The notes under the pieces are model-generated. The model did no database searches. It was not told where the DNA came from and was given only the letters and a program-made list of their open reading frames with translations. Below, in pieces: positions 1 through 9,351 of a DNA stretch of 64,000 nucleotides. Source of the stretch: an uncultured Bacteroidales bacterium (lineage in GTDB: Bacteria > Bacteroidota > Bacteroidia > Bacteroidales > UBA932); NCBI GenBank assembly GCA_944323245.1, contig CALURT010000003.1:62001-126000 (forward strand), written 5' to 3'. Numbering within the stretch: the stretch's first letter is position 1; the number at the start of each line of letters is the position of its first letter. The position numbers and the translations under genes are program-made.

Positions 1-988
1 CTGACTCGATGCTTCTCCATTGCATGAATTTTTCATCGGAGAATGCCGGTCTTACGGAATAGTCCGCCCTTGACGTGTCCAATTGCTTGTGATATCTCAG
101 GGAGTGGTCCGTATAGATCCTTGACAGCTGTTCGGCCTTCATGTCCGAATTGAGTGCTCCGATGGAATCGTGCCTGTGCCTCAGCTCCTTGAGGTCCATG
201 GAACGGGCTTCGTCCCCGAACCTTGTCTCGTCCGATTTCGAAAAGGCGTAATTCTCAAGCGGAATCACCATAGACTGGTCCTTGAACTCGATTTTCTGGA
301 GAGTAAGCGTCGTGTCCCGGTATTTCCTCGTGTTGGTCTCTTCGTAATTGGAACCGCTGTACAGTATGAACGTAAGGTAGGATTTGTCTTCGGACATTTT
401 CATCATGGCCGAATCGGCGAGGGTAAGGCTCGTGTTGCCGTTGTTGTTCGTGTGGTTGTACACCATCACTCCGTACATCATGCCCGACTTCTCGTCCCTT
501 TCATCCACCCTGAGGATATATCCGTCGATGCCGTCGTAGAACGCCCCGGTAGGTATCTTTATCTCTTCCTTGGTCCGTCCTATGTCGTCCCTGAGCGTGA
601 AAATCTTGTTGTAGGCCACGGGAATCAGGTCGTTGGCGGCGAAAAAGGCGCCTATGCTGATGCCTGCGGATACTATGATAAGAGGAGCAAGGACTCTCGA
701 AAGGGAAATTCCGGCAGCCTTGATTGCAAGAAGCTCGTTGTTCTCGCCAAGGTTTCCGAGAGTCATGACCGAAGAAAGCAGTGTGGCAAGAGGGAGGGAC
801 AATGGCAGCAATGTGGCGCTCCCCCAACCGAGAAATTCCAATATTACCTTGAGACTCAATCCCTTGCCTACGAGCTCGTCTATGTAGAGCCACAGGAACT
901 GCATCATCAGGATGAAAATGACTATGAAGAGGATCGCTACGAACGGTCCCACGAATGATGTCAATATGAATCTGTCGAGTCTTTTCAT
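1..988 (-). CDS. LptF/LptG (YjgP/YjgQ) family permease, 3' end outside window
   Basis: Reading the minus strand from the ATG at 988 gives an uninterrupted 329-codon frame to the window edge, so the C-terminal part is missing. The protein opens MKRLDRFILTSFVGPFVAIL, followed by more hydrophobic segments, the G-x-x-x-E-N-x-E-L-x-A-I-K-A-A-G motif near residue 80, and a soluble beta-rich domain with LENYAF. This is the pattern of the LptF/LptG family, inner-membrane subunits of the exporter that carries lipopolysaccharide to the outer membrane. The gene starts 16 nt after the alaS stop, so the two are probably cotranscribed. Whether it is the LptF or the LptG paralogue cannot be decided without the rest of the protein. 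Confidence 0.85.
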   Translation of the reverse strand, partial: MKRLDRFILTSFVGPFVAILFIVIFILMMQFLWLYIDELVGKGLSLKVILEFLGWGSATLLPLSLPLATLLSSVMTLGNLGENNELLAIKAAGISLSRVLAPLIIVSAGISIGAFFAANDLIPVAYNKIFTLRDDIGRTKEEIKIPTGAFYDGIDGYILRVDERDEKSGMMYGVMVYNHTNNNGNTSLTLADSAMMKMSEDKSYLTFILYSGSNYEETNTRKYRDTTLTLQKIEFKDQSMVIPLENYAFSKSDETRFGDEARSMDLKELRHRHDSIGALNSDMKAEQLSRIYTDHSLRYHKQLDTSRADYSVRPAFSDEKFMQWRSIES

Positions 989-1004
989 CCTGCTGTGCAA
1001 CGGG

Positions 1005-3629
1005 TTATTTTCCCTCTCCGGTGGCGAGTCCTGTCATGATGGCGAGGGCGTCTTTCAGTCCGTCGGAGTTCTTTCCTCCGGCAGTGGCAAGGCCCGGCTG
1101 TCCGCCTCCGCCGCCCATAATGGCCTTGGCTGCCGTCCTTATGTCATTTACGGCATTGTGTCCTGCCGCTACGAGGTCGGCCGAGTACATCAGTATCAGC
1201 TGCGGCTTGCCTTCCCATTCGAACGCTCCGGCAAGAACGAAGTTCTCGACCTCTTTCTGCAGCATTAATGCCACGTTCTTGGCCATTCCCGGATTGACGG
1301 CATGGGTGATGGTGACGACATTGACGCCGTTTACCGGACGGGCCTTTTCTAAAATCGTGTTTTTCAATGCTATCGTCTTCTCCTTGGCCACCTTTTCCAG
1401 TTCCTTCCTGAATCCTTCGTTTTCATCCACCAATTTTTTGATGGCAGTGCCGAGGTCTGCGGCATTGTTGAACAGGGCACGGAGGCTGCGGAGGGTATTC
1501 TCCATGGCATCCACGGCAAGTTCGGCATATTCGCCCGTCGTTGCCTCAATACGTCTGATGCCGGCTGCGATGGCGGATTCGGAAATTATCTTGAAGAAAC
1601 CGATGCGACCCGTAGCGGAAGTGTGCGTACCGCCGCAGAGCTCTATCGAATCCCCGAACTTCACCACTCTCACCCTGTCCCCGTATTTTTCGCCGAACAG
1701 GGCCATGGCTCCCATTTCGTGGGCTTCTTCCATGGTGGCGGTCCTGTTTTCACAGAGAGGATAGTCTTCCCTTATGAGGGCGTTCACCCTTTTTTCCACC
1801 TTGTCTATGATTTCGTCCGAAAGTTTCTCGAAATGGGAGAAGTCGAACCTGAAATACGAATCGGAAACGAAAGAGCCTTTCTGCTCCACGTGCGTGCCGA
1901 GTATTTCCCTCAGGGCCTGATGGAGAAGGTGGGTGGCCGTATGGTTGTTGGCGATCATCTGTCTTCTTTCCTTGTCCACGGTCAGCGTGAATCTGCCGCT
2001 GCAGTCAGCAGGAATGCGCTCGGCTATGTGAATCGACAGGTTGTTTTCCTTTATCGTGTCGATGATGGCGATTTTTTCTCCGCTTTCCGAGGTTATGAAG
2101 CCGGTATCTCCTACCTGGCCTCCCATTTCCGCATAGAACGGTGTCTTGTCGAATACCAACTGGTACATCGTCCTGTTCTTGGCCTTGACTGTCCTGTGCT
2201 TGACGAGAATGGCGTCACCCACTTCGGTGGTGTCATATCCGAGGAACTCCACGTGTTCGCAATGGTGGAATTCCTCCCAGTCGCCCGACTCTATGGCTGT
2301 GGCGTTGCGTGCGCGCTCTTTCTGCCTCTGCAGTTCCTTTTCGAATCCTTCGATATCTATGGTGAAGCCCTTTTCGGAAGCTATGAGTTCGCTCAGGTCG
2401 ATAGGGAAGCCGAATGTATCGTAAAGGACGAATGCGTCTTCTCCGCTGATGACTTTAGAGCCGGCAGATTTCTCCATGATGTTCTCGATGAGCCTGATGC
2501 CGCGGTCGAGGGTCTTGAGGAAGGCCATTTCCTCCTCCCTGATGACCTTTTCTATAAAGGTCTGCTGTTTGACAAGCTCAGGATATGAATCACCCATGTC
2601 TGCGACTAAACGGCCAACGAGCCTGCAGATGAACGGTTCGTTGAATCCGAGGAAGGTGTAACCGTATCTGACGGCCCTTCTCAGGATTCTCCTGATGACG
2701 TATCCGGCCTTGACGTTGGACGGGAGCTGCCCGTCAGCGATGGAAAAGCTTATTGCCCTGATATGGTCGGCAATTACCCTCATAGCCACTTCCGTATCGG
2801 CGGATTCGTGATATCCATGTCCCGAAAGCTTTTCGATTTCGGCTATCATTCCGGTGAAAATGTCCGTATCGTAGTTCGAGGTCTTGCCCTGAAGTGCCAT
2901 GCAGAGCCTTTCGAATCCCATACCGGTATCCACATTCTTGTGAGGCAACGGTTCGAGCTCCCCGTTGGCCTTCCTGTTGAACTGCATGAATACGAGATTC
3001 CATATTTCTATTACGAGAGGGTGGCCCTGATTGACCATGTCACGTCCGGGAATCTTCGCCCTTTCATCGTCGCTTCTGAGGTCGATGTGGATTTCGCTGC
3101 ACGGGCCGCACGGGCCGGTGTCTCCCATTTCCCAGAAATTGTCATGCTTGTTTCCGAACAGGATCCTGTCTTCCGGGAGATATTTTTTCCATTCTTCAAG
3201 GGCCTCAGTATCCTTTTCCGTACCGTCCTGCGAGTCACCTTCGAATACCGTGGCGTAAAGCCTGTTCTTGTCGATGCCGAACACGTCGGTAAGGAGTTCC
3301 CATGCCCATGCTATAGCTTCCGCCTTGAAATAGTCTCCGAAACTCCAGTTCCCGAGCATTTCGAACATCGTATGGTGGTAAGAATCGTGTCCCACTTCCT
3401 CAAGGTCGTTGTGTTTGCCGCTGACGCGCAGGCATTTCTGGCTGTCGGCCACTCTTTTGTTCTTCGGGACGGCATTGCCGAGGAAATAATCTTTGAACTG
3501 GTTCATCCCGGCGTTCGTGAACATCAGTGTGGGGTCATTCTTTACGACCATAGGTGCCGAGGGGACTATGGTATGGCCTTTGGACTCGAAAAAGTCCAAA
3601 AAGGCTTTCCTGATTTCTTTTGAAGTCAT
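1005..3629 (-). CDS. alaS: Alanyl-tRNA synthetase
   Basis: Class II alanyl-tRNA synthetase, charging tRNA-Ala with alanine in the cytoplasm. The N-terminus [19 protein letters not shown] leads into the catalytic core with [21 protein letters not shown] and [10 protein letters not shown]. The editing domain has the zinc-binding HTATHLLHQ and, further on, [10 protein letters not shown]. The C-terminal DHHA1 domain ends with a glycine run, [14 protein letters not shown]. Length (about 874 residues) is normal. I chose the ATG at 3629 because family members begin with MTSKEIR; an in-frame ATG at 3653 would add eight unconserved residues. A -7 element lies upstream at 3691-3698, and the lptF/lptG-like gene follows closely. 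Confidence 0.97.
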   Translation of the reverse strand: MTSKEIRKAFLDFFESKGHTIVPSAPMVVKNDPTLMFTNAGMNQFKDYFLGNAVPKNKRVADSQKCLRVSGKHNDLEEVGHDSYHHTMFEMLGNWSFGDYFKAEAIAWAWELLTDVFGIDKNRLYATVFEGDSQDGTEKDTEALEEWKKYLPEDRILFGNKHDNFWEMGDTGPCGPCSEIHIDLRSDDERAKIPGRDMVNQGHPLVIEIWNLVFMQFNRKANGELEPLPHKNVDTGMGFERLCMALQGKTSNYDTDIFTGMIAEIEKLSGHGYHESADTEVAMRVIADHIRAISFSIADGQLPSNVKAGYVIRRILRRAVRYGYTFLGFNEPFICRLVGRLVADMGDSYPELVKQQTFIEKVIREEEMAFLKTLDRGIRLIENIMEKSAGSKVISGEDAFVLYDTFGFPIDLSELIASEKGFTIDIEGFEKELQRQKERARNATAIESGDWEEFHHCEHVEFLGYDTTEVGDAILVKHRTVKAKNRTMYQLVFDKTPFYAEMGGQVGDTGFITSESGEKIAIIDTIKENNLSIHIAERIPADCSGRFTLTVDKERRQMIANNHTATHLLHQALREILGTHVEQKGSFVSDSYFRFDFSHFEKLSDEIIDKVEKRVNALIREDYPLCENRTATMEEAHEMGAMALFGEKYGDRVRVVKFGDSIELCGGTHTSATGRIGFFKIISESAIAAGIRRIEATTGEYAELAVDAMENTLRSLRALFNNAADLGTAIKKLVDENEGFRKELEKVAKEKTIALKNTILEKARPVNGVNVVTITHAVNPGMAKNVALMLQKEVENFVLAGAFEWEGKPQLILMYSADLVAAGHNAVNDIRTAAKAIMGGGGGQPGLATAGGKNSDGLKDALAIMTGLATGEGK

Positions 3630-3690
3630 ATTTCTGTTGTTTTTCATATTCAAAATATCCTATATGCCGCAACTTCGGCAAAATATCTCG

Positions 3691-3698
3691 CAAAAGTA
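3691..3698 (-). promoter_or_regulatory. -7 promoter element for alaS
   Basis: On the minus strand this reads TACTTTTG, a match to the Bacteroidota TAnnTTTG -7 consensus, about 60 nt before the chosen alaS start. No clear TTTG lies at the usual -33 distance, so the assignment is tentative. Confidence 0.45.
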
Positions 3699-3720
3699 CA
3701 ATAATTTTTACAAAAAAACG

Positions 3721-3728
3721 TATATTTG
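3721..3728 (+). promoter_or_regulatory. -7 promoter element, M23 peptidase operon
   Basis: TATATTTG matches TAnnTTTG exactly and ends only 5 nt before the ATG of the first M23 gene at 3734. Transcription would begin at or within a base or two of the start codon. With the element at 3691-3698 it makes a divergent promoter region shared with alaS. Confidence 0.5.
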
Positions 3729-3733
3729 CATCC

Positions 3734-4690
3734 ATGCCGAAATATATTTTCAATAAAGAAACTCTTTCATACGAAGAAGTACGCAGTTCCCGACATTTCA
3801 GGATTACGAAAGGGGCGGTGCTCTTTGCGGGCAGCATAATCATGGCCGTATTCTGGATATGGCTGTATTCCGACGTGTTCGGCTTCACATTGCCGAAAAC
3901 CGCCGCCTTGGAGAAGACCAACGCACGTCTCGTGTCGAAATTGGAACTCCTGTCGAGGCAGGTGGAGAAAGACGGGGAGTATCTGGCTTCCATGCAGCTG
4001 CGTGACAATGACATATACCGTTCTGTATTCGGGATGAACGAAATCCCTTCGGAAATAAGGAACGCCGGATTCGGAGGAGTGGACAGATATTCTTATCTTG
4101 ACGGTATCGACCGCACGGGCCTGCTGAAAAGGACGGAGATGGGACTCGATATCCTGAGCAAGAAGGCCTGCATACAGAGCAGTTCATACGACGAAGTGGA
4201 ATCCGTGGCTGAAAAGGCCGACAACATGGCGGCCTGTATCCCGTCGGTCCCGCCTATCAATCCGGACCGTTCGACATACAGACTTTCGAGTTCTTTCGGT
4301 TACAGGTCGGACCCTTTCACGGGGAAATCCAAACGGCACACGGGAATGGATTTCGCCACTCCGGTAGGCAACAGGATCTATTCCACTGCTGACGGTGTGG
4401 TGGAGAAGATAAAGGTCGACCGCTTCGGATACGGCAACTATGTGATAGTGGACCACGGATTCGGATACAAGACGCGGTATGCGCACATGTCCGAAATCGC
4501 AGTGGAAGCCGGTACTCCCGTGAAACGCGGACAGTTCATCGGCTATTCCGGCAATTCCGGAAGGTCTTCCGGTCCTCATGTGCATTATGAGGTGATGTAC
4601 AAGGGAAATTATGTCAATCCCATCAGATATATGGATCTTGACATGACGAGCGAGGAATATTCGTTGCTCGTGGAAAGGGCGGGATCATGA
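3734..4690 (+). CDS. M23 family metallopeptidase, membrane-anchored
   Basis: A 318-residue protein with a single membrane anchor (about residues 29-48), a periplasmic coiled-coil spacer and a C-terminal LytM/M23 peptidase domain. The zinc-site motifs are present: HTGMD (H-x3-D), the DHGFGYKTRYAHMS stretch and HVHYE (H-x-H). Such enzymes cleave peptidoglycan peptide bridges or act as scaffolds for wall enzymes. The start MPKYIFNKETLSYEEV was preferred to an upstream in-frame ATG because the -7 element sits just before it. It overlaps the next M23 gene by 4 nt (ATGA). The two are paralogues of similar layout and probably form one operon with the MerR gene. Confidence 0.9.
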   Translation: MPKYIFNKETLSYEEVRSSRHFRITKGAVLFAGSIIMAVFWIWLYSDVFGFTLPKTAALEKTNARLVSKLELLSRQVEKDGEYLASMQLRDNDIYRSVFGMNEIPSEIRNAGFGGVDRYSYLDGIDRTGLLKRTEMGLDILSKKACIQSSSYDEVESVAEKADNMAACIPSVPPINPDRSTYRLSSSFGYRSDPFTGKSKRHTGMDFATPVGNRIYSTADGVVEKIKVDRFGYGNYVIVDHGFGYKTRYAHMSEIAVEAGTPVKRGQFIGYSGNSGRSSGPHVHYEVMYKGNYVNPIRYMDLDMTSEEYSLLVERAGS

Positions 4691-5643
4691 GCCGGGAAAA
4701 GAAGTACATTTTCGACAATGATGATTTCAGGGTCAGGAAGGACGAGAAAAAGGTCCTGACCTTCCTCAAGGCTTTTGCCGTATTGCTCGTGGCAAGCCTT
4801 TCTCTGACGGTGGTCTATTATTTCGTATTTTCCCTTTTCTTCAGTACGGACAGGGAACGCAGGCTCCGCAATGAAAACAGGATGATAGCAAGGCTGTATC
4901 CGGAGATGCAGGCCCAGGCGGACCTGCTTTCAGATGTGGTTTCCGGACTCAGGCAGAGGGACGATGCCATATACGAGGATATTTTCAAGACTGCTGCACC
5001 TGACGTTGACAGGCTTCTGTCGGTGGAACTGCTTCCGTTGGAAGATTCTCTTGACGGGGCCGGCATCGTGCGTCTGACGGGAGCCAAGGCGGACATGCTG
5101 ATAAGGAACGCCCTTGAAGTGGAGGCCAATCTGCAGAGGGTGTTTGAAATCAGTGCCCGTGAAGATTTTTCGATGCCTCCGATGCGGCTTCCCCTGACGG
5201 ATTTCTCCTTTCAGATGACCGGGGCTTCCGTCGGCAGGAAAATAAACCCTTTCTATAAGGTAATGAGCAGACATGACGGCATGGACCTGCTTGCATCTCC
5301 GGGGGACAGCGTGGTGGCCGCAGCTTCAGGGACGGTATCGAATGTCACGAGGTCGTACAAGGGGCTCGGCAACGTGGTGGAAATAGACCACGGGAACGGC
5401 TACAGGACACGTTATGCCCACCTTACTGACATAAAGGTCTCCAAGGGAAGAAAGGTTGAGGAAGGGGCTCTGATAGGCAGTGTCGGCATGACCGGCAAGA
5501 CTTTCGCCCCTCATCTGCATTATGAGGTGTACAGGGATACGACGGTGATGGATCCGGTGAACTTTTTCTTCGGCTCCGTCAATCCGTATGAATATACGGG
5601 AATGTTCATCGTCTCGGTAATTACCGGACAGTCACTCGATTGA
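4687..5643 (+). CDS. M23 family metallopeptidase, membrane-anchored
   Basis: Paralogue of the preceding gene, 318 residues. A short cytoplasmic N-terminus (YIFDNDDFRVRKDEKK) leads to one membrane segment (about residues 25-52), a spacer, and a C-terminal M23 domain with RHDGMD, DHGNGYRTRYAHLT and HLHYE, so the zinc ligands are intact. The start overlaps the previous stop (ATGA), which implies translational coupling. It is likely a periplasmic peptidoglycan endopeptidase or wall-enzyme regulator. The tandem pair followed by a MerR regulator suggests one envelope-related transcription unit. Confidence 0.9.
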   Translation: MSREKKYIFDNDDFRVRKDEKKVLTFLKAFAVLLVASLSLTVVYYFVFSLFFSTDRERRLRNENRMIARLYPEMQAQADLLSDVVSGLRQRDDAIYEDIFKTAAPDVDRLLSVELLPLEDSLDGAGIVRLTGAKADMLIRNALEVEANLQRVFEISAREDFSMPPMRLPLTDFSFQMTGASVGRKINPFYKVMSRHDGMDLLASPGDSVVAAASGTVSNVTRSYKGLGNVVEIDHGNGYRTRYAHLTDIKVSKGRKVEEGALIGSVGMTGKTFAPHLHYEVYRDTTVMDPVNFFFGSVNPYEYTGMFIVSVITGQSLD

Positions 5644-5648
5644 GCCTT

Positions 5649-5972
5649 ATGCGGAAATTGTATTACAGCGCAGGTGAAGTCGCAGACATTCTCGGAGAAA
5701 ACGTTACGCTCGTAAGGTTCTGGGCGAATACGTTCCCCGAGTTTATAAGGCCGCAGAGGAATGCCAAGGGCAACAGGATGTTCAGTGAGGAGGATGTGGA
5801 TGCTTTCCGCAGGATACATTACCTTGTGCGTGTGCGGAAAATGACATTGGAGGGGGCTGCCCGCAGGATGAAGGAGGACGGGAGGAAGGTTGCTTCGGAA
5901 ACGAAGGTTCTCGAATCCCTCAAAACCATCCTTGCCCGCCTTGAAGATGTCCGGAATGCCATGGACCGGTAA
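5649..5972 (+). CDS. MerR family transcriptional regulator
   Basis: A 107-residue protein with an N-terminal winged-helix MerR domain. RKLYYSAGEVADILGENVTL is the recognition segment, followed by IRPQRNAKGNRMFSEEDV and IHYLVRVRKMTLEGAARRM. Only a short helical tail follows, with no obvious metal- or drug-binding domain, so the inducer is unknown. The ATG at 5649 is preferred to a TTG at 5640 that overlaps the M23 stop. It lies 5 nt after the second M23 gene and so probably belongs to that operon. A short helical MerR of this type is common in Bacteroidota genomes. Confidence 0.85.
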   Translation: MRKLYYSAGEVADILGENVTLVRFWANTFPEFIRPQRNAKGNRMFSEEDVDAFRRIHYLVRVRKMTLEGAARRMKEDGRKVASETKVLESLKTILARLEDVRNAMDR

Positions 5973-6011
5973 TATTATATATAAAAAGTAATATTATTGT
6001 TCCGCTGAGGA

Positions 6012-6230
6012 GCAGAACGTGTTCTGCGACGAGCCCCCGGCGAGGGGGATGAGAGGGGGTGGCGCCCCTTGAAAAGTCGGGAGCGGTTTATGAGAATGTC
6101 CGGTGGACATTCGAAAGCGAGCAGGGTCGCCATAGCGACTGGGGATTAAGAAAAGGGGGGGGATTTCATGGAAATCCTTAACGACGGTTCGACGAATTCC
6201 TTAATCCTTGGCAACATAAATTCGTCGAAC
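6012..6230. other. Hairpin-dense noncoding spacer (seven stem-loops)
   Basis: Between the MerR and nif3-like genes no reading frame is convincing, but the segment is packed with inverted repeats: GCAGAAC/GTTCTGC (6012-6027), CCCCC/GGGGG (6034-6048), AGGGG/CCCCT (6054-6069), an 8-bp perfect stem with a 3-nt loop (6094-6112), GTCGC/GCGAC (6126-6139), a 7-bp perfect stem with a 3-nt loop (6161-6177), and a 12-bp perfect inverted repeat with a 20-nt loop (6187-6230). That density is far above the neighbouring gaps. It could be a structured RNA, an intergenic repeat element of the REP/MITE kind, or a leader of the downstream gene. Its identity is unknown. Confidence 0.55.
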
Positions 6231-6243
6231 TGACGTTAATTTT
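6187..6243 (+). terminator. Terminator-like hairpin just before nif3-like start
   Basis: A perfect 12-bp stem (arms 6187-6198 and 6219-6230, extendable outward with mismatches) is followed by a T-rich stretch that runs up to the ATG at 6245. It could end transcription from the MerR operon, or act as an attenuator in the leader of the following operon. Confidence 0.45.
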
Positions 6244-6244
6244 T

Positions 6245-7021
6245 ATGAAAGTAAGGGAAATAATGGATGTCATCGAGGAGTTCGCTCCCGCAGGCATTCA
6301 GGAAAAATGGGACAACAGCGGACTCTGTATAGGCTCGGAATCCGCAGACGTGACATCTGTCCTCATCGGACTGGACTGTACTCCGGAACTTGTGGACGAA
6401 GCCGTAAGAACAGGTGTGGACATGATAGTGACGCACCATCCTCTGATTTTCTCCGGACTCAAGCGGATTTCCCCGGATGACCCGACAGGAGAGGCCGTCA
6501 TCAGGGCCATCCGTGCAGGAATCAGTATCTATGCCGCCCACACCAATGCGGACAAGGTGATCGCCGGAGTCAGCGGTGCGATGGCCGCAAGGCTCGGGCT
6601 CGGAAACACCGTAATACTCGACGAAGAGGAAGAAGGTGTCGGACTCGGAGTCATCGGCGACTGGCCCGAAGCCATGCCGGCGGAGGATGCGATAAGGTAT
6701 GTCAAGGAAAAGTTCGGCCTGAAATATGTCAGGACTTCCAAGCCCGTGGATATTCCGGTAAAGAGGGTGGCGGTGTGCGGCGGATCCGGCTCATCCCTTA
6801 TAGAAAAGGCCCGTTCCAAGGGCGCACAGCTGTACCTGTGCGGGGATATTTCCTATCACCATTTCTTTACCGGGCATGATTTCATGCTCATGGACGTAGG
6901 ACATTATGAAAGCGAAAGAGACATAGTTGAAATATTATTTTCTCTCATAAAGAAAAAATTTCCTAACTTTGCCGTTCGCATTACGGAGAATTCATACAGT
7001 AACCCGATATATTATTTTTAA
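6245..7021 (+). CDS. Nif3-like dinuclear metal centre protein (DUF34/YbgI family)
   Basis: A 258-residue Nif3/DUF34 protein. Visible family motifs are WDNSGLCIG near the N-terminus, IVTHHPLIF (metal-binding His pair), AAHTNAD, and a C-terminal GHYESE with another metal ligand. Members form hexameric toroids with a dinuclear metal site; the biochemical role is still debated (GTP cyclohydrolase 1 type 2-like or metal chaperone roles have been proposed). This is the short form without the PII-like insert found in many relatives. The zinc-ribbon gene follows after 5 nt, a pairing common in Bacteroidota, so the two are probably cotranscribed. Confidence 0.92.
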   Translation: MKVREIMDVIEEFAPAGIQEKWDNSGLCIGSESADVTSVLIGLDCTPELVDEAVRTGVDMIVTHHPLIFSGLKRISPDDPTGEAVIRAIRAGISIYAAHTNADKVIAGVSGAMAARLGLGNTVILDEEEEGVGLGVIGDWPEAMPAEDAIRYVKEKFGLKYVRTSKPVDIPVKRVAVCGGSGSSLIEKARSKGAQLYLCGDISYHHFFTGHDFMLMDVGHYESERDIVEILFSLIKKKFPNFAVRITENSYSNPIYYF

Positions 7022-7026
7022 GCGAT

Positions 7027-7836
7027 ATGGCTAAAAAAACAAAAAAAGTCGAGACTCCCATTGACCAGAGGGAGACTTTCGTGTCGATACAGAAGAGTTT
7101 CGCCGACTCCGATCTCAGCGTGGAAGAGAAACTCAAGACCTTGTATGCCCTGCAGCAGGCCGACACAGAGATAGACAAGATCCTACAGCTCAGGGGAGAA
7201 CTTCCTCTTGAAGTCGAAGCATTGGAGAACGAACTGGCTGATCTGAAGGCCAAATCCCAGAACATGGCGGCCCAGGTAGATGACTTCAACAAGAAAATCG
7301 CCGAATACAAGCACAATATAGCCGAGTGCGACGCCCAGCTCGAAAAATACAAGGCCCAGATAGACAATGTGGCCAACAGCAGGGAATACGATTCCCTGAA
7401 CAAGGAAATCGAGAACCAGGGACTTCTCCGTGCCATCGCCGAGAAAAACATCGACGAGGCGAAGTCCGCTATTGCATCCAAGAAATTCGACATCGAGCAG
7501 GTCAAGGGCCAGATAGCCGTCAAGAACGACGACCTGAAGGCCAAAAAGGAAGAACTGGCTACCATCGTGGAGTCCACGGCAGCGGAAGAGGCACAGCTCC
7601 GTGCCAAGAGAGACGCCTGTGCAGCGAAGATAGATGCAAGGACGATGAGTGCATACGAGAGAATCAGGAACAGCAGCAACAACAAGCTGGCAGTCGTATC
7701 CGTATTCAACGGCGACTCCTGCGGAGGCTGTTTCAATACGATTCCTCCTCAGAGACTTATCGACATCGCTTCCAACAGGAAAATGATAATCTGCGAATAT
7801 TGCGGAAGAATCCTTGTCAATCCTGATTTCGAATAA
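7027..7836 (+). CDS. Coiled-coil protein with C-terminal C4 zinc ribbon
   Basis: A 269-residue protein. Residues about 40-200 are a long charged coiled coil, followed by a zinc ribbon with two CxxC pairs: CGGCFNTIPPQ and CEYCGRIL. This matches the C4-type zinc-ribbon (DUF164-like) family usually encoded beside nif3-like genes. No enzymatic motif is visible. A nucleic-acid or adaptor role is plausible from the fold but not shown. It lies 5 nt after the nif3-like gene and 8 nt before dnaB. Confidence 0.9.
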   Translation: MAKKTKKVETPIDQRETFVSIQKSFADSDLSVEEKLKTLYALQQADTEIDKILQLRGELPLEVEALENELADLKAKSQNMAAQVDDFNKKIAEYKHNIAECDAQLEKYKAQIDNVANSREYDSLNKEIENQGLLRAIAEKNIDEAKSAIASKKFDIEQVKGQIAVKNDDLKAKKEELATIVESTAAEEAQLRAKRDACAAKIDARTMSAYERIRNSSNNKLAVVSVFNGDSCGGCFNTIPPQRLIDIASNRKMIICEYCGRILVNPDFE

Positions 7837-7844
7837 TCAGAACC

Positions 7845-9350
7845 ATGGCTGAAGACGGAAGACGAAGATACAGCAGGAAGAATTCATCCGTCAACCTCGA
7901 TACGCTTGGGCTTGAGATGGGCAACCAGCCACCTCAGGCTCTTGACGTAGAAGAGGCTGTCATCGGAGCCATGCTTGTCGAGCCCAACTGTGTCGATGAT
8001 GCGGTGGAGGAACTCACGCCGTCCTGTTTCTACAGCGAGAAGAACAGGATGATTTATGAGGCCGTGGTTTCCCTTGTCAACGAGCATTCTCCTGTGGATC
8101 TGCTCACTGTCACCCAGAAGCTCAACGCCCAGGGCAATCTTGAAATCGTCGGCGGGGCGGTCGTCCTTGCCGGCATGACACGCAAGATCGGAGCTGCGGC
8201 ACATGTCGAGTCCTATATCAAGATCCTGAAGCAGAAATGTATCCAGAGGGAGCTCATCACCGCTTCGTATGACATCCTGAAAAACTCATACGACAACGGC
8301 ATCAATGTGGACGACCTCATAGACATGGCGCAGACCAAGATATTCGCCGCCATCCAGAACAATGTCAAGAAGGACGTCCAGGAAATAGGTTCTGTCATCA
8401 ACCAGGCCATAGCCGACATCGAAAAGCTCCAGGATTCACCGGGACTGAGCGGAGTGCCGTCGGGATTCCCGTCATTGGACAAGGTAACCCTCGGCTGGCA
8501 GCCGTCCGACCTTATCATCCTTGCGGCGAGGCCGTCCATGGGAAAGACAGCCTTCGTCGTGAATGTGGCAAGGAATGCCGCCGTGGACCATCACAAGCCA
8601 GTGGCCATGTTTTCCCTTGAAATGCCTGCAATCCAGCTTGCCAAACGTATGATGGTGTCGGAAACGGGCCTTTCCGCAGAGAAAATCAAGGGAGGAAGCC
8701 GTCTCGAACCGTACGAATGGGTGCAGCTCGAACAGAAACTGAAGGACCTTGCCAAAGCACCTCTTTATATAGATGACACCCCGTCCCTTCCGGTCATGGA
8801 ATTCCGTTCCAAAGTGAAACGATTGGTCAAGCAGAAAGGGGTCAAATTGGTCATCGTGGACTATCTGCAGCTCATGCAGGGGCCGGCCGAGCTCCGCGGA
8901 ATGAGGGAGCAGGAAGTGGCCGCCATTTCGAGGACGCTGAAGGCCACGGCCAAGGAGATGAACGTGCCTATCATAGCATTGTCGCAGCTGAGCAGGGACG
9001 CCGTAAAGCGGCAGGGCGGAAACAACAAGCCACAGCTGAGCGACCTGAGGGAGTCCGGTTCCATCGAACAGGATGCCGATATGGTATTGTTCATTCACAG
9101 ATACGATTATCAGGGATTCGACAGCAATCCTGAAAACGTCGGGAAGACCGACCTCATAATTGCCAAGCACCGAAACGGCGAAATCGGGGAAATCCCGTTG
9201 ATGTTCAGGTCGTCGGAAGTCAGGTTCGTGGATATGGAAGACTCGCTGATTTCGCAGTCTTTCGTACCGGTGTCGTCCATGATGAACGACGATGACTTCC
9301 CGTCGGCTTCCGGCTCGTCCGATTTCGGAGGAAACACCGCATTCGAATAA
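7845..9350 (+). CDS. dnaB: Replicative DNA helicase DnaB
   Basis: A 501-residue DnaB-family helicase that unwinds DNA ahead of the replisome. The N-terminal domain begins at PPQALDVEEAVIGAMLVEPN. The RecA-like motor has Walker A ARPSMGKTAF, the FSLEMP segment, Walker B VDYLQLM, and the ISRTLKATAKEMNVPIIALS and DLRESGSIEQDADMV motifs. Length is normal and no intein interrupts the P-loop. It is the third gene of a compact run (nif3-like, zinc ribbon, dnaB), with the DUF3108 gene starting immediately after its stop. Confidence 0.97.
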   Translation: MAEDGRRRYSRKNSSVNLDTLGLEMGNQPPQALDVEEAVIGAMLVEPNCVDDAVEELTPSCFYSEKNRMIYEAVVSLVNEHSPVDLLTVTQKLNAQGNLEIVGGAVVLAGMTRKIGAAAHVESYIKILKQKCIQRELITASYDILKNSYDNGINVDDLIDMAQTKIFAAIQNNVKKDVQEIGSVINQAIADIEKLQDSPGLSGVPSGFPSLDKVTLGWQPSDLIILAARPSMGKTAFVVNVARNAAVDHHKPVAMFSLEMPAIQLAKRMMVSETGLSAEKIKGGSRLEPYEWVQLEQKLKDLAKAPLYIDDTPSLPVMEFRSKVKRLVKQKGVKLVIVDYLQLMQGPAELRGMREQEVAAISRTLKATAKEMNVPIIALSQLSRDAVKRQGGNNKPQLSDLRESGSIEQDADMVLFIHRYDYQGFDSNPENVGKTDLIIAKHRNGEIGEIPLMFRSSEVRFVDMEDSLISQSFVPVSSMMNDDDFPSASGSSDFGGNTAFE

Positions 9351-9351
9351 C

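Noticed and set aside
5640..5648. TTG start for the MerR gene overlapping the M23 stop
   Set aside because: An ATG three codons later matches the family start and needs no alternative codon.
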